Assembly (NCBI GenBank): GCA_031292915.1
Contig: JAUMSH010000011.1
Coordinates: 1 to 64,000, forward strand
Length of the DNA: 64,000 bases
Direction: 5' to 3'
DNA from: Collinsella sp.
GTDB taxonomy: Bacteria; Actinomycetota; Coriobacteriia; Coriobacteriales; Coriobacteriaceae
This document shows, one piece after another, positions 1-7,377 of the stretch (positions are counted from its first letter, which is position 1; each line of letters begins with the position of its first letter). A program made the translations under genes and the position numbers. Under the pieces are notes generated by a model, which saw only the letters and a program-made list of their open reading frames with translations, did not search any database and was not told where the DNA came from.

Positions 1-83
1 GCGGGAGAGGGGTGGCTTGTGCGATGGGCGCGGCGTGGCCGCGCTTGGCCAACGGTGCCTTGGCACATCCTCGGCAGCTTGTC

Positions 84-1283
84 CTAGAGCTTGTGGTGGC
101 GCTCTTCTTTGCGCTCCTCGGCTGCCTGCTCCTCCTGCTTAAAAGCGGGGTCGTCGGGGGTGACCAGCTCGTCCTCGTGCGTGCGCTTGTTGTAATGGTG
201 GCGCAGCACGGGTTCAAACAGGTGCAGGTGCTTGGCGAAGGCAGCCGAGCCAATGGCGAGCACGGTAAAGATGAGCACACGCATGGGCACCTCGACCTGG
301 TTAATCGCGGCGGCGCCGGCCGAAAGCATGATGCACCAGGCATAGATGAGCAGCACGGCCTGTTTTTGGTTGTAGCCTTCTTGGATCAGGCGGTGGTGGA
401 TGTGGCCCTTGTCGGCCTGCCCGATGCTAATGTGGGCGCGCTTGCGGCGCACAATGGCGCTAAACGTGTCGATGATGGGCACGCCGGCAACGATGAGCGG
501 GATGATAAGCGAGGTGAGTGCGGCGGTGCGGCTCACGTTGAGCAGCGAGATGGAGCCCAGCGCAAAGCCCAGAAGCAGCGACCCCGAGTCGCCCAAGAAG
601 ATGCTTGCGGGGTTGAAGTTGTAGCGCAAAAAGGCCAGACAGGCGCCAAAGAGCGCAATGGAGAGCGCGGCGGCGTCGATGCGGCCCGAGAGAACGGCCA
701 TCGAAAACATGGTGAACGACGCGATGCCGCAGATGCCCGTGGCCAAGCCGTCGAGGCCGTCGATGAGGTTAATGATGTTGGTGAATGCCACCAGATAGAT
801 CACGGTAATGGGGTAGGCGAGCCATCCGAGCATAATCTCGCCGGGAGCAAACGGGTTGACGATGACGCCGATCCGCAGGCCGCCCATGCAGGCGATAAGC
901 GCGGCGAGGACCTGTCCGGCCAGCTTTTGCTTGGGCGTGAGCTGGAAGACGTCGTCGATAGCGCCGGTCGCAAAGATAACGGTAAAAGAAAGCGCAAGTA
1001 TGGGGTAGCTGATGTGCAGACGGGGGTGGGGCACCAAAACGGGCGGCCAACCCAGGTACCAGGTGCCTAGGATTTGCACAGTGCAGGCGACGACCAGGCC
1101 CAAAAACACCGCCGTTCCGCCCAAACGCGGGATGGGCTTGGTGTTGATGCGGCGCTTAGAAGGATAGTCGACGGCGTCGAGCTTGATTGCCAAGCGCTTG
1201 ACCAGGGGCACCGCGAGGAAGGTCGTGATAAAGGCCGCCGCTGCCACGCATAGGTACGGTATGTAGCTCGGGGATGAAGCCAT
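84..1283 (-). CDS. Undecaprenyl-phosphate GlcNAc-1-phosphate transferase-like membrane protein (WecA/TagO/MraY superfamily)
   Basis: Polytopic membrane enzyme of about 399 aa that should transfer a UDP-sugar phosphate to undecaprenyl phosphate, the first lipid-linked step of a wall polymer. Seen in the sequence: many hydrophobic segments; the family motifs IPRLGG near the N terminus, NLIDGLDGLA (the Mg-binding aspartates), FLGDSGS, and the cytoplasmic histidine motif GHIHHRL. The C-terminal tail (about 35 residues) is charged. I chose the ATG at 1283; a TTG at 1301 is in frame but has no better ribosome site. WecA versus TagO substrate choice cannot be decided from sequence alone. Confidence 0.85.
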   Translation of the reverse strand: MASSPSYIPYLCVAAAAFITTFLAVPLVKRLAIKLDAVDYPSKRRINTKPIPRLGGTAVFLGLVVACTVQILGTWYLGWPPVLVPHPRLHISYPILALSFTVIFATGAIDDVFQLTPKQKLAGQVLAALIACMGGLRIGVIVNPFAPGEIMLGWLAYPITVIYLVAFTNIINLIDGLDGLATGICGIASFTMFSMAVLSGRIDAAALSIALFGACLAFLRYNFNPASIFLGDSGSLLLGFALGSISLLNVSRTAALTSLIIPLIVAGVPIIDTFSAIVRRKRAHISIGQADKGHIHHRLIQEGYNQKQAVLLIYAWCIMLSAGAAAINQVEVPMRVLIFTVLAIGSAAFAKHLHLFEPVLRHHYNKRTHEDELVTPDDPAFKQEEQAAEERKEERHHKL

Positions 1284-1514
1284 GAATCTAAAAACCGCCA
1301 AGCGTCGAAGGAAAAGGTCAGAAGAACGCCATGCGCAAAGGGCATAGCCGAACCATAATACTCGACCAAGGGGGGTGCATGGAATTGCACGCAGCGATAA
1401 TCACGCGCTTACCAGATATTGGGATGTTGTCGATGGCTTGTCGGGATGCCGGCGGTGATCCATATGGACTGTAATGGTGATTTTCGGCAAAAGAAAACCA
1501 CCCCCCACGTTACG

Positions 1515-1660
1515 AAAATGAACCCACCTAAAACAGGTGGGTGCCCTCATCGACTGTTCCAGCGTCCTTAACAACGAAGGATACCTGTACTAAGTACGAC
1601 TGTGTGGGCTCCCTAAATAAACGCGACGGTTCACCCAGTTGCTCCGCGGGGGGCGGAATA
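1515..1660 (-). ncRNA. Structured non-coding RNA, possibly 6S RNA (ssrS)
   Basis: The 508-bp stretch between the two flanking genes has no convincing ORF. Read on the minus strand it carries a -10-like TATGAT (1666-1671), then a run with several nested stems (for example TCCTT...AAGGA around 1567-1590 and GTAC-TTA-GTAC), and ends in a strong 8-bp hairpin with a short T-rich tail. Overall size, a long imperfect helix and the terminal GGCACCCACCT hairpin recall 6S RNA of Firmicutes/Actinobacteria, but I cannot fold or align it here. The strand is inferred from the promoter/terminator order. Confidence 0.4.
1522..1542 (-). terminator. Hairpin at the 3' end of the candidate ncRNA
   Basis: ACCCACCT (1522-1529) pairs perfectly with AGGTGGGT (1535-1542) around a 5-nt loop. 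On the minus strand it is followed by TTCATTTT, a moderate T tract. Confidence 0.5.
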
Positions 1661-1809
1661 CCTACATCATAAAGCGGCACTTTGTTGATTCCAGTCTTGA
1701 CATTACAAAAATCGTGTCGGACGATTACGGCGCCTTGGGCTTGGAACCGTCTGTGCGGTCCGGGCCTTTACGTTTGAGCTGCTGAATCGTTGTTTTGGAG
1801 CATGTTTTT

Positions 1810-2748
1810 ATGCCAACGTCGTTGACCGAACTTTTTTCGCCCGCTTGCCATTTGTGTCCACGTCGTTGCGGCGCGGCACGCGACGAGGGCGCGCGTGGCG
1901 TGTGCGGCGCCGATGACACGCTTAAGGTCGCCCGCGCGGCGCTCCATATGTGGGAGGAGCCGCCCATTTCGGGCGAGGCTGGCTCGGGCACGATCTTCTT
2001 TAGCGGCTGTTCGCTCAAATGCGTCTACTGCCAAAACCACGAGATCTCGACGGGCAATTTCGGTCTTGAGATTACGCCCCAGCGTTTGGTCGAGATTATG
2101 CTGGAGCTGCAGGACCAGGGCGCCAACAACATCAACCTGGTGACGGCGACACACTACGCGCACCTGCTGCCGACTGCTATTGCCGCGGCACGGGCGCGCG
2201 GGCTGGACATCCCGATCGTCTACAACACGAGCGGCTATGAGCGGGCGAGTGCCGTTGCGGCGCTCGGCGATCTGGTTGATGTGTGGCTTACCGACTTTAA
2301 ATATGCCGATGCGGGGCTTGCGCAGTCGCTCTCCCACATTAAGGACTACCCGCGTGTGGCCGTGTCGGGCCTGGCTCAGATGGCGCGCGAGATTAAGCGC
2401 CGCGGGGGAGAGCTGGTGGACGAGGACGGACTCATGAAGCGCGGCATCATCGTGCGTCACCTGGTGTTGCCGGGCCATGCGGACGATTCGTGTCGCGTGC
2501 TGGACCTGGTATGGCAGACGGTGGGCGACGTGCCGATTTCGGTCATGAACCAGTACACGCCCAATGCGCTCATGCGCGAGCAGGGCGGCGATCTGGCACG
2601 CGCCGTGACGCGTGAGGAGTACGAGCAGGTGCTCGATCATGCCGACGACTTGGGCTTTACGACGATGTTCTGGCAAGAAGGCGGAGCGGTAGACGAGAGC
2701 TTTACCCCGGCGTTCGACACCACCGGTGTCCTCACCAGCGCAAAGTAG
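1810..2748 (+). CDS. PflX-like radical SAM protein (pyruvate formate-lyase activating enzyme superfamily)
   Basis: 312 aa. Radical SAM signature CSLKCVYCQN (CxxxCxxC ligating a 4Fe-4S cluster) about 70 residues from the start, preceded by a second Cys set (CHLCPRRC) typical of the COG1313/PflX branch. Conserved family stretches ISGEAGSGTIFFSGC, NINLVTATHY and IVYNTSGYE are visible. The substrate is unknown; the family is related to glycyl-radical enzyme activases but no partner gene is adjacent. Start: the ATG at 1810 lies 9 nt after TTGGAG (1795-1800); the TTG at 1795 is part of that ribosome site rather than a start. Confidence 0.82.
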   Translation: MPTSLTELFSPACHLCPRRCGAARDEGARGVCGADDTLKVARAALHMWEEPPISGEAGSGTIFFSGCSLKCVYCQNHEISTGNFGLEITPQRLVEIMLELQDQGANNINLVTATHYAHLLPTAIAAARARGLDIPIVYNTSGYERASAVAALGDLVDVWLTDFKYADAGLAQSLSHIKDYPRVAVSGLAQMAREIKRRGGELVDEDGLMKRGIIVRHLVLPGHADDSCRVLDLVWQTVGDVPISVMNQYTPNALMREQGGDLARAVTREEYEQVLDHADDLGFTTMFWQEGGAVDESFTPAFDTTGVLTSAK

Positions 2749-2758
2749 CGCGTTCGCC

Positions 2759-2838
2759 GATGATTTTTCTGGGACGGGGATTAAAAAATCATCGGGTGGC
2801 TCGGGCGTTCGAAAAGTAGTCAAAACAGCCCCGTCCCA
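2759..2838. repeat. Two interleaved inverted repeats (REP-like)
   Basis: GATGATTTTT (2759-2768) is complementary to AAAAATCATC (2784-2793), and TGGGACGGGG (2770-2779) to CCCCGTCCCA (2829-2838). The left arm of the second pair lies in the loop of the first, a pseudoknot-like order. It sits between the radical SAM gene and tRNA-Ala and may act as a terminator or be a REP-type element. Confidence 0.6.
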
Positions 2839-2858
2839 AAAAGACTGGGTATTGGGCG

Positions 2859-2886
2859 TTGACAGTTGGCGAGCCGTAGGTAAAAT
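2859..2886 (+). promoter_or_regulatory. tRNA-Ala promoter
   Basis: TTGACA (2859-2864), a 16-bp spacer, then TAAAAT (2881-2886), 13 bp before the tRNA. This is a near-consensus vegetative promoter. Confidence 0.75.
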
Positions 2887-2899
2887 ATCAACTTGTCCT

Positions 2900-2975
2900 G
2901 GGGACGTAGCTCAGTTGGGAGAGCGCTGCCGTCGCATGGCAGAGGCCGAGGGTTCGACTCCCTTCGTCTCCACCA
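2900..2975 (+). tRNA. tRNA-Ala (anticodon CGC)
   Basis: Full cloverleaf: acceptor GGGGACG/CGTCTCC, D arm GCTCAGTTGGGAGAGC, anticodon arm CTGCC-GTCGCAT-GGCAG with anticodon CGC, T arm with GGTTCGACTCC, then A and encoded CCA. The third acceptor pair is G-U (G3:U70), the alanine identity element, which confirms the assignment. Its 3' end is the prophage attachment site and it overlaps the 3' end of the antisense recombinase gene. Confidence 0.95.
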
Positions 2976-4413
2976 TTGGATTATTAGGCGAACCCTTTTC
3001 GGGGTTCGCCTTTTTTTGTTTGGGTTGGAAGTCATCACCCCAGTAGTCGAAAGCGAAATAAAGCTTGAGTTCATCCCCGTCTACCTCAATGAGTCGCACG
3101 AACGTCTCGATGATTTCGGCTGCATCTGGTTCCTGCGCAATGTGATCGAGCCAAGCGGCTATAGCTTCACCAGACAGATTCGCTCCTTCGTTAGCTTGAG
3201 CCTGCCGCAGATCGGCTTCTAATGCCGCTTTCTGCTCGCGGAGCATGGCAACGCGCTCTTTACCGCCGGGCGGCGCAATGCCGTCCTCGATAGCCTGCCA
3301 GATACGCTCAAACGCCGTGTCGATGCGCTTTATCTCGCGCTCAATGCGCTTGCTCTCCGGTTCTTCCTTCTCTTCATTCATTTCGTTATAAAGAGCCATT
3401 ACATCAACGATACGTTGACGTATATCCGGCTTCTTAATCGTTTCGAGGACGGTATCAAACACGGCTTCTTCAACGGCATCGCGCCTAAAGGTGCGCTTAC
3501 ATTTTTTGCACTTGTAGTAGTGGTACACGCGGCCTGTTTTGGATGTTCCGCAGGTGCCAACGTAGTATTGGCCGCACTCTGGGCACCACATCTTGCCCGA
3601 TAGCGGGTAATCGTTGGTGTCACGTGTCTTGTTGTGTTTGCGCCCGTTTGAGCCCAAGATGCTGTTGATCATGTCCTGGTCTTCGCGCGACCACAACGCA
3701 GGCATGCCATCTTCGATTCGCACGCCCGCGTAATCATAAACGCCGCAGTTCTGTTCGCGCCTAAGCAGCTTTGTTATCACGCCGTGCGTTAGTGGCTTGC
3801 CACGCTTGCCGCGTTCACCTGCGACAGCACGCTTGATTTCGGCTACAGTCGAACCAGCAAAGAGCATGTTTTTCATACGGTGCATCACGGCGGCTTCACG
3901 CTCGTTGACCTCGTAATACCCGTTAACAATGTCCCAGCCGTAATGCGTGCGACCGTTTGCCATTCCGCGCTGGGCGTTCTTGTTGATACCGTCGCGGATA
4001 CGCTCGCTGTCGATTGCGCTTTCCCATTCTGCGAGCACTTCGAGCATTCCGAGATTCAAGACGCGCGTTGAGCCTTCGCCAAGGCTTTCGCCGGCGTAAA
4101 GGATTTCAACGCCTGCCTTGCGCAGCCTGATTCGTGCAAGCGCCATCTCGTCACGGTTGCGCATGATGCGCGTGACCTTATAGATCACTACATAATCGAA
4201 TAACCCTAGTTTTGCGTCTGCCATCATGCGTTGAAACTCTACGCGCTGCACGTCACGGCCTGTTTGCGCGTAATCGCTATATACGCGCACGACGTCAAGG
4301 CCATTTTGTGCGCAGTATTCGCGTGATTTCTCTACTTGGATGTCGATACTTTCACTTCGCTGGTTATGCGAACTGAAACGTGCGTAGATGGCGGCACGCG
4401 TACCCTTTGGCAT
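2911..4413 (-). CDS. Large serine recombinase (prophage integrase)
   Basis: 500 aa. N-terminal resolvase domain with the catalytic serine in YARFSS (about residue 14) and conserved arginines; central recombinase domain; a zinc ribbon (CPEC...CKKC, residues about 275-310); and a coiled-coil region rich in Glu/Lys/Arg (about 350-420). This is the expected layout for a phage large serine integrase. The gene reads leftward into tRNA-Ala: the last 19 residues are encoded by the complement of the tRNA, so in the lysogen the C terminus is host-derived. In the excised phage the same frame would continue for 35 different residues now stranded at 35144-35258. Ribosome site AAGGTGA precedes the ATG. Confidence 0.93.
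   Translation of the reverse strand: MPKGTRAAIYARFSSHNQRSESIDIQVEKSREYCAQNGLDVVRVYSDYAQTGRDVQRVEFQRMMADAKLGLFDYVVIYKVTRIMRNRDEMALARIRLRKAGVEILYAGESLGEGSTRVLNLGMLEVLAEWESAIDSERIRDGINKNAQRGMANGRTHYGWDIVNGYYEVNEREAAVMHRMKNMLFAGSTVAEIKRAVAGERGKRGKPLTHGVITKLLRREQNCGVYDYAGVRIEDGMPALWSREDQDMINSILGSNGRKHNKTRDTNDYPLSGKMWCPECGQYYVGTCGTSKTGRVYHYYKCKKCKRTFRRDAVEEAVFDTVLETIKKPDIRQRIVDVMALYNEMNEEKEEPESKRIEREIKRIDTAFERIWQAIEDGIAPPGGKERVAMLREQKAALEADLRQAQANEGANLSGEAIAAWLDHIAQEPDAAEIIETFVRLIEVDGDELKLYFAFDYWGDDFQPKQKKANPEKGSPNNPMVETKGVEPSASAMRRQRSPN
2968..2982. other. attL core (prophage left attachment site)
   Basis: CTCCACC-A-TTGGATT, the last bases of tRNA-Ala plus 7 bp. The same 15 bp with one change (CTCCACC-C-TTGGATT) occur at 35252-35266, where the phage-like content ends. 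Confidence 0.8.
2986..3017 (+). terminator. Phage-supplied terminator for tRNA-Ala
   Basis: AGGCGAACCC (2986-2995) pairs perfectly with GGGTTCGCCT (3002-3011), followed by seven T. It lies on the phage side of attL and within the 3' coding part of the recombinase on the other strand, so it replaces the host tRNA terminator that integration moved to 35271-35302. Confidence 0.85.
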
Positions 4414-4442
4414 GATAAAATCACCTTGCCTTTTTTAGGTAT

Positions 4443-4482
4443 GCCCCTGCGAGACTTTGGACGGTAGCGCTGGGGCTTTTTT
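4443..4482. terminator. Bidirectional hairpin between repressor and recombinase
   Basis: GCCCCTGCG pairs with CGCTGGGGC with one mismatch, followed on the plus strand by TTTTTTATTTT. It probably limits read-through from the repressor gene into the recombinase. Confidence 0.55.
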
Positions 4483-4807
4483 ATTTTCTTTTTGATTCAG
4501 ATGCCGCAGCTCTGGCGGTCATCGAAATGTTCTGTTGCCATTCCGGCGAGCTGTCACGGTAGTTATCGACGATTTCGCGTTCATCGCTAGTAATTTTGTC
4601 ACCTTCGTTTTCTCCACCATCCCAACTCAATATCTCATTCGGCGAGCAACCTAACGCCAGAGCTGCGTTCCAAACCTGTTCGGCGTTTGGGAATGATTCG
4701 CCGCGTTCCCATGATCCGACTGTGCGCATGGACACGCCAACGGCTTTTGCGAAGTCAGCTTGTGAAATGTGCAGCTTTTTTCGCAATCCCTTTATGGCAA
4801 GCTTCAT
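4481..4807 (-). CDS. HTH (XRE family) transcriptional repressor, CI-like
   Basis: 108 aa. Residues 4-60 form an XRE helix-turn-helix (LHISQADFAKAVGVSMRTVG, then WERGES). The C-terminal half is short and acidic with no peptidase or LexA-like catalytic motif, so induction would not be by classical RecA self-cleavage. It is divergently transcribed from the early operon, with dyads between, as expected for the lysogeny repressor. AGGAGGT lies just upstream of the ATG. Confidence 0.85.
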   Translation of the reverse strand: MKLAIKGLRKKLHISQADFAKAVGVSMRTVGSWERGESFPNAEQVWNAALALGCSPNEILSWDGGENEGDKITSDEREIVDNYRDSSPEWQQNISMTARAAASESKRK

Positions 4808-4842
4808 TTCACACCTCCTGTTTTAGCAACTATCTGCCGTGA

Positions 4843-4871
4843 ATTCTATTCTATTGGACGAGAATAGGCAA
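4843..4871 (-). promoter_or_regulatory. Repressor promoter (leftward)
   Basis: On the minus strand TTGCCT (4866-4871), a 17-bp spacer, and TAGAAT (4843-4848). The -35 overlaps an ATAGGC half-site, so the repressor or its rival could regulate it. Confidence 0.55.
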
Positions 4872-4915
4872 ATTATTTCATATTTCTCTCTTGCAATAGG
4901 CAGAAACTCGCCTAT
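4864..4915. promoter_or_regulatory. Candidate operators: ATAGGC half-sites
   Basis: ATAGGC occurs at 4864-4869 and 4896-4901 and, inverted, GCCTAT at 4910-4915. The last two form a dyad ATAGGC-N8-GCCTAT that covers the spacer and start of the -10 of the rightward promoter; the first overlaps the leftward -35. Confidence 0.55.
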
Positions 4916-4918
4916 ACT
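4891..4918 (+). promoter_or_regulatory. Rightward early promoter
   Basis: TTGCAA (4891-4896), a 16-bp spacer, TATACT (4913-4918). It faces the early operon beginning at 5045 and is overlapped by the ATAGGC/GCCTAT dyad. Confidence 0.65.
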
Positions 4919-4928
4919 GCAATGCGTG

Positions 4929-5013
4929 TTAGGAAGAAACCTTCCTAAAGCCGTATGTTTAACGGGTAAACCCGCTAAACATACGGGTGCAAACCTTGAC
5001 AAGCAAGGTTTGC
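4929..5013 (+). promoter_or_regulatory. Leader with three consecutive perfect hairpins
   Basis: TTAGGAAG/CTTCCTAA (4929-4948, 8-bp stem), CCGTATGTTTA/TAAACATACGG (4951-4986, 11-bp stem with an inner CGGG/CCCG), and GCAAACCTT/AAGGTTTGC (4989-5013, 9-bp stem). None has a T tract, so they are not simple terminators. They may be DNA operators for the repressors or an RNA control element. Confidence 0.7.
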
Positions 5014-5044
5014 AATCATCGCTCAATGAAAGGAGGTGAACCGT

Positions 5045-5269
5045 ATGAAGTTCAACAAAGAGGTTTTCGCCGCAAATCTTCGTGCCGCTCGCGCCAAGCT
5101 CGATATCACACAGGATGAATTTGCTAGCCGTGTTGGTATCTCCAAAGATTCCGTTGTCAAGTACGAGAGCGGCGAGGGCTATATCCCCGGCGCTGACAAG
5201 ATCATGGCCATCTGTGATGTTGCCAATATCAGCCCCAATGACCTGATGGGATGGGAGGAAGTCGCGTAA
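5045..5269 (+). CDS. HTH (XRE family) regulator, Cro-like
   Basis: 74 aa, almost entirely one XRE domain (ITQDEFASRVGISKDSVVKY, then ESGEGY). It is the first gene of the rightward early operon, so it is the natural counterpart of the divergent repressor. The start is the ATG at 5045, 6 nt after AAAGGAGGTG; the upstream GTG at 5036 belongs to that ribosome site. The stop overlaps the next start (TAATG). Confidence 0.85.
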   Translation: MKFNKEVFAANLRAARAKLDITQDEFASRVGISKDSVVKYESGEGYIPGADKIMAICDVANISPNDLMGWEEVA

Positions 5270-5349
5270 TGGATGAATTTATCGATGTATTGACGCTCTG
5301 GTTGTTCATAGCAACTGCCGTTGCCGTCGGCACCATGATCGGCAAGTAA
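5269..5349 (+). CDS. 26-aa single-span membrane peptide
   Basis: Very short ORF coupled to the Cro-like gene (TAATG overlap) with GGGAGG 9 nt upstream. The product has a short acidic N terminus and a hydrophobic stretch LWLFIATAVAVGTMIG ending in K. One membrane helix is expected; function unknown. Confidence 0.55.
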   Translation: MDEFIDVLTLWLFIATAVAVGTMIGK

Positions 5350-5366
5350 GAAAGGAGGGGTTTCAG

Positions 5367-5756
5367 ATGTATGAAACCCAATCGCAAACCAACGGTTTGC
5401 ATCGTGGTTTTGACGAGTGCGAAATGTCGCAAACTCGATGTTTCGCAGGCGGCATTTTGCCGGCGCGTCAGAGCTATGGCGCAAGCTCGCGAAACGAAAG
5501 CGCCCGCACCTGGCGGCAACCGGGCACGGGCAATGTCAAAACCTTGACCAGTAATGACAACGATAATTTTACACCACTAGCAACGGTTAAGCGGTGGTTT
5601 TGCGGCGCTATTGCCCTGCTGTCAGCAACGGGAATCCTGCTCATTGCCCTGGCGGGTGCCATTATCTGGCTTACCGAAGCATGCAACCTGTCTTGGCTAC
5701 CGTTCGTCCTTGCCGGTCTTGAGCTGTGGTTTATCGTCCGAATGGTCGACCAATGA
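5367..5756 (+). CDS. Phage membrane protein of unknown function
   Basis: 129 aa. The N-terminal half is polar and Ser/Arg-rich; the C-terminal half has two hydrophobic segments (about 78-100 and 108-123). AAGGAGGGG precedes the ATG. It ends in an ATGA overlap with the next gene. The coding region contains the dyad GCAAACC-AAC-GGTTTGC at 5384-5400. I do not recognise the family. Confidence 0.6.
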   Translation: MYETQSQTNGLHRGFDECEMSQTRCFAGGILPARQSYGASSRNESARTWRQPGTGNVKTLTSNDNDNFTPLATVKRWFCGAIALLSATGILLIALAGAIIWLTEACNLSWLPFVLAGLELWFIVRMVDQ

Positions 5757-5959
5757 GGGGCTATCTCGACCGTGACGCGAACGGTTTTTGGGTCGCGCTG
5801 CTGATCATCGAGGAAGCCCGCAGACCGGGCGTGAGCGGCGCGGGAGACGTGCGCACGCGCCACAGACTGCCCGTGCCGCCATCGGCACCGCGAGAGGTCG
5901 CAGAGGTGGCGTTCAGGCGCTTTATGAGCCGCGAAGCAAGGAAGCGCCATGGATGTTGA
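5753..5959 (+). CDS. Small basic phage protein, unknown
   Basis: 68 aa, Arg-rich, coupled by ATGA to the gene before and overlapping the next by 11 nt. No motif recognised; the tight operon context supports it as real. Confidence 0.5.
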   Translation: MRGYLDRDANGFWVALLIIEEARRPGVSGAGDVRTRHRLPVPPSAPREVAEVAFRRFMSREARKRHGC

Positions 5960-6350
5960 CGATTACACCCAGCCGCTCGAATCCGTGATGCGGCAGGAAC
6001 AGTTGGCAATGTACCCGGTGCCGCTCAAGCTGCAAGACCGGCAGGAGCTTTTCAAGCTCTGGTGCGAGCTCAATCCAAGGGCGCTGCGGCAGATCGAGCT
6101 TACGGCGCTCGCAATCGACCAGCGCGGTATCCGAGTAAGCGCCAAGTACCTCATTGAGAAGCAGCGTTACGAAGGTAGCGTCAAGCTCGTCGGCGTTCCG
6201 TTTGTTGACGGCAACGGCGTTGAGCATGTCTACGGCATTAACAACACAGATACGCCGCTTCTAGCCCGTTGGCTTCTAAAGCGGCATCCAAAGCTGAACA
6301 TCAAGCTTCGCAATTCCATCTATGACAAGGAGAACAATCATGAAGCGTAA
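5949..6350 (+). CDS. Early phage protein of unknown function
   Basis: 133 aa, mixed alpha/beta composition with a basic C terminus. No recognisable catalytic motif. It overlaps both neighbours by about 11 nt, typical of a translationally coupled early operon. Confidence 0.6.
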   Translation: MDVDDYTQPLESVMRQEQLAMYPVPLKLQDRQELFKLWCELNPRALRQIELTALAIDQRGIRVSAKYLIEKQRYEGSVKLVGVPFVDGNGVEHVYGINNTDTPLLARWLLKRHPKLNIKLRNSIYDKENNHEA

Positions 6351-6609
6351 GGAAGCAATCAAGTTCCTCGATTCCGTTGCCGAGTATATCAGCGATGTCG
6401 ACGGCTCCATTTCGCTCTTAAACCGCAAGAGCGGTGAGAGCGTCGAGCTTGATACCGATCTGGCCTTCTGTTTCATGGGGACGCCCATCGTAGCCATGAA
6501 AGACATGCTCGAGAGCGACAAACTCGACGATATGACGCCCGGCATGTTTGTCCACATGATGGCCGTCTCGGCGTGCAACGCGTATGTGCAGCAGCTCAAA
6601 GAGCGCTGA
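6340..6609 (+). CDS. Early phage protein of unknown function
   Basis: 89 aa, acidic, no motif recognised. GGAG lies 9 nt before the ATG at 6340, and the start overlaps the previous gene. Confidence 0.6.
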   Translation: MKRKEAIKFLDSVAEYISDVDGSISLLNRKSGESVELDTDLAFCFMGTPIVAMKDMLESDKLDDMTPGMFVHMMAVSACNAYVQQLKER

Positions 6610-6844
6610 GCAGCTGGCGCTCGATCTTTTTGGTGAACAGCCGATGCCAACGCCCGGGCAATGCCGGTTCGAACTTCATCTACTCGAGCACGGCGAAAAG
6701 CCCAAGAGCGCGTGCAGCTTTCGCGGAACGACCGTCTGGACTAACTGCCGCGAGGTCGGCAAGTGCCTTTGGGACGGCTGGCACCAGCAGGGGACAAGCG
6801 ATGGATTAACGACGGGAGGTGATGACGATGACGGCGATTCCTAA
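6584..6844 (+). CDS. Small early phage protein, unknown
   Basis: 86 aa from the ATG at 6584, overlapping the preceding gene by 26 nt; a later ATG at 6644 is possible. It has three cysteines and ends in an acidic DDDDGD tail. Overlap with the next gene by 17 nt supports translation. Confidence 0.5.
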   Translation: MCSSSKSAEQLALDLFGEQPMPTPGQCRFELHLLEHGEKPKSACSFRGTTVWTNCREVGKCLWDGWHQQGTSDGLTTGGDDDDGDS

Positions 6845-7274
6845 AGACGTGCACGATCAGGCGCAGGAACCCATGGCATGGTTCCAGCACGACGCTAACG
6901 CGCAGCGGGACATCAAATGCCAACGGCTGCTCATGCGTCGCGGTAACGAGGGCTACGGCGCTTACTGGCGGCTCTGCGAGCTTCTGGCGAGCACCAAGCA
7001 CCACTCAATTGCGGTGGACACCGATGAAGACTGGCTCATTCTGGCCGGCGCAATCGGTATGCGCTCGATGGGGGCGTTCGACGAGACGGTGAGCATCGCC
7101 GAGACACAAGATTTCATCGACTGCCTGCTTGAGATCGGCTTGCTCGTGAGAGACGGAAAAGGCCGAATCGAGAGCGAGAGGATGTGCAAAAACGCCCTTT
7201 ATTTTGGCAAGCAGCGCGTCAACGGAGCCAAGGGCGGCAGGCCGAAAAAGAAGCAGGAAAACCCGCAAAACTAG
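6828..7274 (+). CDS. Replisome organiser-like protein (Lin1244/DUF4373 N-terminal type)
   Basis: 148 aa. The N terminus (AWFQHDANAQRDIKCQRLL, then RRGNEGYGAYWRL) matches the domain found at the start of phage replication initiators, a winged-helix-like DNA-binding unit; the C terminus is a basic KKKQ tail. It is shorter than full DnaD-type initiators, so it may be a stand-alone origin-binding protein. An origin-like region follows directly. The ATG at 6828 fits GGGAGG with 8-nt spacing better than those at 6819 and 6822. Confidence 0.7.
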   Translation: MTAIPKDVHDQAQEPMAWFQHDANAQRDIKCQRLLMRRGNEGYGAYWRLCELLASTKHHSIAVDTDEDWLILAGAIGMRSMGAFDETVSIAETQDFIDCLLEIGLLVRDGKGRIESERMCKNALYFGKQRVNGAKGGRPKKKQENPQN

Positions 7275-7377
7275 CAGGTAAGAGCGTATGTTTGTGTTGT
7301 TGCGGATTGAAACCAGCGCGAAACCATCGGTTTTAGGTTGGGCTAAGCCTAACAATACATAACATAACAGTACAGAA

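Noticed and set aside
1..83. Possible start of another minus-strand gene (ATG at 68)
   Set aside because: Only 22 codons in the window and no recognisable sequence; cannot be supported.
1768..2823. 351-aa open frame on the minus strand
   Set aside because: Antisense to the radical SAM gene, whose Cys motifs are clear.
5013..5040. Terminator in the early leader
   Set aside because: Hairpins are strong but none is followed by a T tract.
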